Below, piece by piece: positions 59,503 to 64,000 of a stretch of 64,000 nt of DNA; position 1 is the stretch's first letter, and every line of letters starts with the position of its first letter. The stretch is from assembly GCF_905475395.1 (NCBI RefSeq), contig NC_058339.1, forward strand, positions 22,018,001 through 22,082,000, in the 5' to 3' direction. Under the pieces are notes generated by a model. It was given only the letters and a program-made list of their open reading frames with translations, did no database searches and was not told the DNA's origin. The translations under genes were made by a program, and so were the position numbers. This DNA comes from Chrysoperla carnea. Lineage: Eukaryota; Arthropoda; Insecta; Neuroptera; Chrysopidae.

Positions 59503-62500
59503 AAACCCTTGTTTAAGGCCTTTAAGAAATCGAAAATTTTAGCGATTTAAACAACCATAGGCAAAACTACTCTTAATATCAGCAAGTAAACAGTTTTTTC
59601 ACGTCAGCTGCTGGAAAAGTAAATATCTAATGAAAATGGCAATATGTCATTTTTAACTTCTACCTAAGATGATAGGTGTTATAAAATTAACATATCTGTG
59701 TACCTGTGTATCTGTGGCATCGTAGCTCCTAAACGGATGACCCGATTTTAATTTTTTTTTTCTCTTCTTACAGTTCCGTGCCCAGTAACAACTTGAAAAG
59801 TGGTAATTATGTTCAAATGGCTGAACAAATTTTAAACATACCTACGAACACTCTTGATCAAATTGCTTTTCAAACAAACAAACAAAACTCAAAAAAAACA
59901 GAAATTATTTTCTCTAAATTAAAAAAAAGATAATGATTAGGAAGAAAATCATTTTTTCGTAAACAAGCGTGGGGTGCTAGTTTTTAATTAGTGTAAATAT
60001 TTTATTGAGAGATATTAGTAAAAGTATTTAAACCATTATTTATTTTCTACTTTTTAGTTCAGGTTGCTGCAAAAGCATGTTTCTTAGTTTTTAAATTTCT
60101 TTCTATTATGGTCTGTTATATGCGCTTCCACCAGAATTATATGAATTATATATCATATAAAATCTTTATCCTGGAGATCCTGATTAGGATAAGCAAAAAC
60201 AACAACAGTAGAATGAAATATTTATTAATAATCCTTAATATAGATACATACCTAATAATCCATGGTTGACAAAATTCTTGCCGGTAGAATAAGATAGTTA
60301 TATTTAATTTATTGTGTTACGTCTTTGTTGGTTGTTTAAGAGTTTGTTTTATTTGTGTTATGTTCCATACTAATAATATATATATTTTAGAGTATAAAAG
60401 TATCTGGAGACGAAAGCTAATATCTATATTACAAATAAAAACTGTCAAACAAAATGTTGATGTAAAATTATCTTGTTTTCAAAAAGATTCCTTCCCAACA
60501 ACATTCACAACAATATCATCATTTGCAGTTACATTTACAAATATATCGATAAATTATTAATCCAGTTTTGAAATGAAAACCGTTACATTAAAGCACAAGC
60601 TATCATTAAATTAATAGTAAAAAAGCTAAAATCAGGTAATTAAGAAAAGGATCTAATAAAATTCAATAGAAAAATTTCATTTCCTTGATAATAGACTTAC
60701 AAATATTATTGAAATATAATTATGAAACGATAAATCCGTAATAGTTAAAGTATGTCCCTATTCACAATTTCGTCTCTTCGTGCCTTCGAAAAATCATGAT
60801 CTTTGGTCACAATAAAATCCTGATCTGTGGTGACGCCTCATTACTCAAATATTCTTAATAAATTACTCAACAAATTTTGACATCTAAATATTAAAAAAAG
60901 AATAATTAAAATATCTTATGCCAGGAATTAAACTTAATACAAGAACAATTGGTGTCAATAAAACATTTCTAGGATACGTTCATTAATCAAGAAGCAATAA
61001 AATTATACTATCTTAGATTTAACGTAAAAACAATCACGTAATAATTTTTTTTTCTCGAGTAGTAAATAAATTTCGTATCATTTTCAAAATATAGTGAATA
61101 GAATTTGTTAGAAAATGTGTATATACAAATAAAATTGATAGTGTTTTCTGATCAAGTGATCAATAGCCATGATTTGTTTATCGAGGGTGAAATGTCAACT
61201 ACCAGACATTGTAAATAAGTGAATACCGTGAGACATAACATCTAGATGGAAGGCGACGATTTGTGTTTTGAAAACGACACGATATCACGATGACTGTTAG
61301 GTATCTTATACACAATAAGCTTAGCTATATATTTATAACATACACACAAAATGAATTCTTAGAATATTGAAGATGAGATTATTTTTTTTATATGGAATTC
61401 TGAGATCCCAAAATTATTTAAAATAGTAAAAAACTAAAGTATTTTCTTAAGTTAATTAAATTAATAGTTGATTTTTGATTCCTACTCCGTTGGAGTATTA
61501 AAAAAAAAAACTCTTGCTAGACTGAAATTTGGTCTTGATCTCGTTTTCGGGCTTAGTGTTGGCCCATAGAAGAAACTATACCTTTGACTTGGGTCTTGCA
61601 AGTCTAATTCACTAAATATTGATTTTATGGTATTTTAGATATCAATTACCAAGGCCGGTATTCATGTAAAATAAAAAAATCAAAAACTCGACTACGTTCA
61701 ATAAAATCTGAAAAGAAAGAAACAAGTCACGTAGTTCACATAGTGACTTCAAAAGTCGAAGTCCATGATTATTAAGATTAAAGCCAGTCTATATTTATAC
61801 TTTATGAAATTCGATAGAATTTTCTTCATTCGATTTTTCCACGGGTCGTTTTATTTGGTATAGTTTTGGCTGCTTTTGAACTCGTGATCTTAAAGAGGAA
61901 TTGAGTACGAAATGTTAGTGAACTGTTAGTAAATAATAAATGTAAAAGTATATAAATAAATCACCTTCAATATTTTACAAAACCTCTTTATAAATACACT
62001 AACTACTAATAAAATCGCATATCTAAAAGTTAAAATACCGATGCTTATATTCTATATGACTTTGTGACTCCTAGTGTTAGATAGATACTCTTTTCTGTAT
62101 CTAAAGAATGTGTCTGTCTCTCTAAACAATATCTATTATGTCCAACAAAATATATAATAATACTAAATCTCTTTATAGATAGCAATAGATTCAAATATTC
62201 AATCAATATATTACATAAAACAGTACATTTAATTTTTAAAATATTATCTTTCCATAGCATACAAATAATTTTTAAGAAAAATTTTAACGTTTGCAAAAGT
62301 CACTGATGTTTTATTGAATCCATATAATGTATTTACTTACATTTTTCGATTACAAATTTATTTTAACTATCCGTATGCATTATTTTTAATGTAATGTATT
62401 TTATTTTTTAAGGTAGTTCGTTCATGTATTTTTTAAGATTGTAGTAAATATTCATTTTCGAGCTAAGAATAAAAATCACTAACTAGTACATCACAATCAA

Positions 62501-63379
62501 GCTAAATAATATAACATAAAATTATTTTATACTTCTCCGAGAGTCACCTATGATGTTGGATAGCCTACAGTCCCACGCCTATTATGTTAAGTGAACAATC
62601 TGTGTGTGGCTTCATTGCCTAAAGTGAATCTAAAAAATTATTTGTATTTGTTTTTTTTTCGCGAGGCCAAGAGTAATAACCGTTAATAATTTTCTTTAGT
62701 TCTGGTTATTCTAGTAAGAAGGCAATTACGTAAAAATTAGAAAAGTAATGGGCCTTGATATATCACAAAACAGGATGCTCGTCGTCTTAAAATAAGTTTT
62801 ATCATTTTACATCATTTAAAAATTTCCGAAACAGTTCGAAAAAAAACTCACATTTTAAGAATTTTTCCAAATACAGTATGTTTATAAAAATATATTATAG
62901 AGTGAAAGTTTTATAGGATATGGTGCTTATGGGGGACGACCTTGGAATGACCTTGAAGTCAGTTATTTTTGCGTAAAATTTATCGATTTAAAAAAATCTG
63001 AAATAAAAAATGAAGGTTCCCATTTAAAAAATTAATTTTTGGTTCACTGTAGCTTTAAGGTTATGTTCAAGATCAAATCAAAGCTAAACATTTGATTTCC
63101 CGCTGATTCTGCGAGATCTAAGGAGTCTTCATACATATGGGCACCATGTTTAGAATCCAATATATCCAGAATCATTCTATAGCTTCTCAACAGATATTGC
63201 TATTTAATGGGCAGCATTTGTATTGAAATAAGATTACTTTATAAGAATTGAAGTCAGCTGAAAGCTGAGTGTCAATGTAATTTTATTTCCGAATAAACTA
63301 AAAGTGAAAAAAGCGCCGAAATTGCCATTTTTTTAATCATAATCGACCTAAATCGTTAAATTTTAAACAAAACGTTGTA
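59503..63379. other. Gene-free stretch
   Basis: Contains a family B piece (about 59694-59865, with CTAAACGGATGACCCGAT and ACAGTTCCGTGCCC). The remaining 3.5 kb is unstructured. Frames at 60312-60560 and 62045-62296 are not recognised. Confidence 0.5.
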
Positions 63380-63601
63380 TTTGGGAAGATTTATTACAAT
63401 TCACGGCTATCTGTTCTGATAAACTGAATGAATCAAGACTCTATAACATTTGAAAAAAAAATTGAAATCTGTACATATATTTTATCTGTGTAAAACAATC
63501 CCAACCTTTATTTCGAGTGTTATGGAAGGGAGGAAAGCGAGAGTAAGTGAGGTGGAGGCTATATATTATGAGCTCAACGAAGCGGGTGGGTAGGAAGCTA
63601 G
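63380..63601 (+). mobile_element. Helitron-like family D copy 6 (3' part)
   Basis: Shares 'ctgttctgata', ACATATATTTTATCTGTGTA, CAACGAAGCGGGTGGG and ends AGGAAGCTAG (63598-63601) followed by T. Closest to the 22060-22306 copy. Confidence 0.65.
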
Positions 63602-64000
63602 TAATCTATATTTGCTACACATAATACTTTTTTTTAGAAACACATTTAGAAACATCTATGTTGAATAAATAAATTAAATATTTTAACAAAATATTAATAC
63701 ATAATATAGAAATATTACATAATATACACACACCTCAATGATGGGTATATGATGGTAAGCTAGCTAAATATGTATCGGGATGTTGATGATATGGCAAAGC
63801 GTTCGGATTTTAGTGTTGTAATTTGTACCCTGTTTTTGTGTCTGTTGTTCATAATAATAATATTATGTATGTTAACCGAATCTGTGTGATTCCAATAAAT
63901 TGAATAACATTTGCAAATAAGTGCTTGCCTCTACCACCACGAATCGTTGCCTCATACTCCGCGAACACAACCAAACAACTCTAAATAGTATAGTTAGTGT
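63602..64000. other. Right-edge non-coding stretch
   Basis: AT-rich DNA with no gene, repeat match or regulatory site that I can support. Confidence 0.5.

Overview
This window is AT-rich nuclear DNA from an animal, most likely an insect. Three things point that way: spliced genes with short GT-AG introns; four paralogous short-chain dehydrogenase/reductase (SDR) genes of the insect 'farnesol dehydrogenase-like / DHRS11-like' type; and interspersed repeats of kinds common in insect genomes (Helitron-like ends, a tRNA-derived SINE, fold-back MITEs). The order cannot be fixed from the sequence alone. There is no sign of bacterial, organellar or viral gene organisation.

Layout. Positions 1-5,300 are mostly non-coding. 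They hold a degenerate tandem satellite (1370-1762), an inverted copy of a roughly 0.5 kb dispersed repeat (family A), a small tRNA-derived SINE with a perfect 12-bp target-site duplication (3853-3976), and two short exon-like open frames of unknown identity. Positions 5,400-16,700 hold the only confidently coding part: SDR1 (5408-7352), SDR2 (9882-11603) and SDR3 (12265-13746) head-to-tail on the + strand, and SDR4 (14843-16697) convergent on the - strand. I reconstructed all four exon by exon. They give intact 251, 252, 255 and 254-residue proteins with the Rossmann TGxxxGIG motif, NNAG, and an N-S-Y-K tetrad. Each ends in a tiny 42-nt last exon. The + strand genes have five exons with identical phases. 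SDR4 has four, because the coding regions matching exons 2 and 3 are one continuous exon. SDR4 also carries a Helitron-like element in its second intron.

Positions 16,700-64,000 (about 47 kb) contain no gene I can support. They are a repeat-rich desert that could be intergenic or part of a giant intron. They hold at least six repeat families: A (six copies in the window), B (mobile fragments in both orientations), C and D (Helitron-like, with CTAG 3' ends and hairpins), E (two copies), and F (a TTAA-flanked MITE with 15-bp inverted termini and a second truncated copy). There are also several single fold-back elements, a 316-bp tandem duplication and minor satellites.

How the genes work together: the SDR cluster looks like a local tandem expansion of NAD(P)(H)-dependent cytosolic alcohol/ketone oxidoreductases. 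The basic ARR motif after the second beta strand suggests NADP(H) preference. Substrates cannot be read from sequence; farnesol or other terpenoid and lipid alcohols are only a family-based guess. I found no convincing novel biological system. The points most worth a second look are the intron difference and mosaic similarity among the SDR paralogues, the SINE, the family A repeat, the TTAA MITE and the palindrome-bearing satellite.
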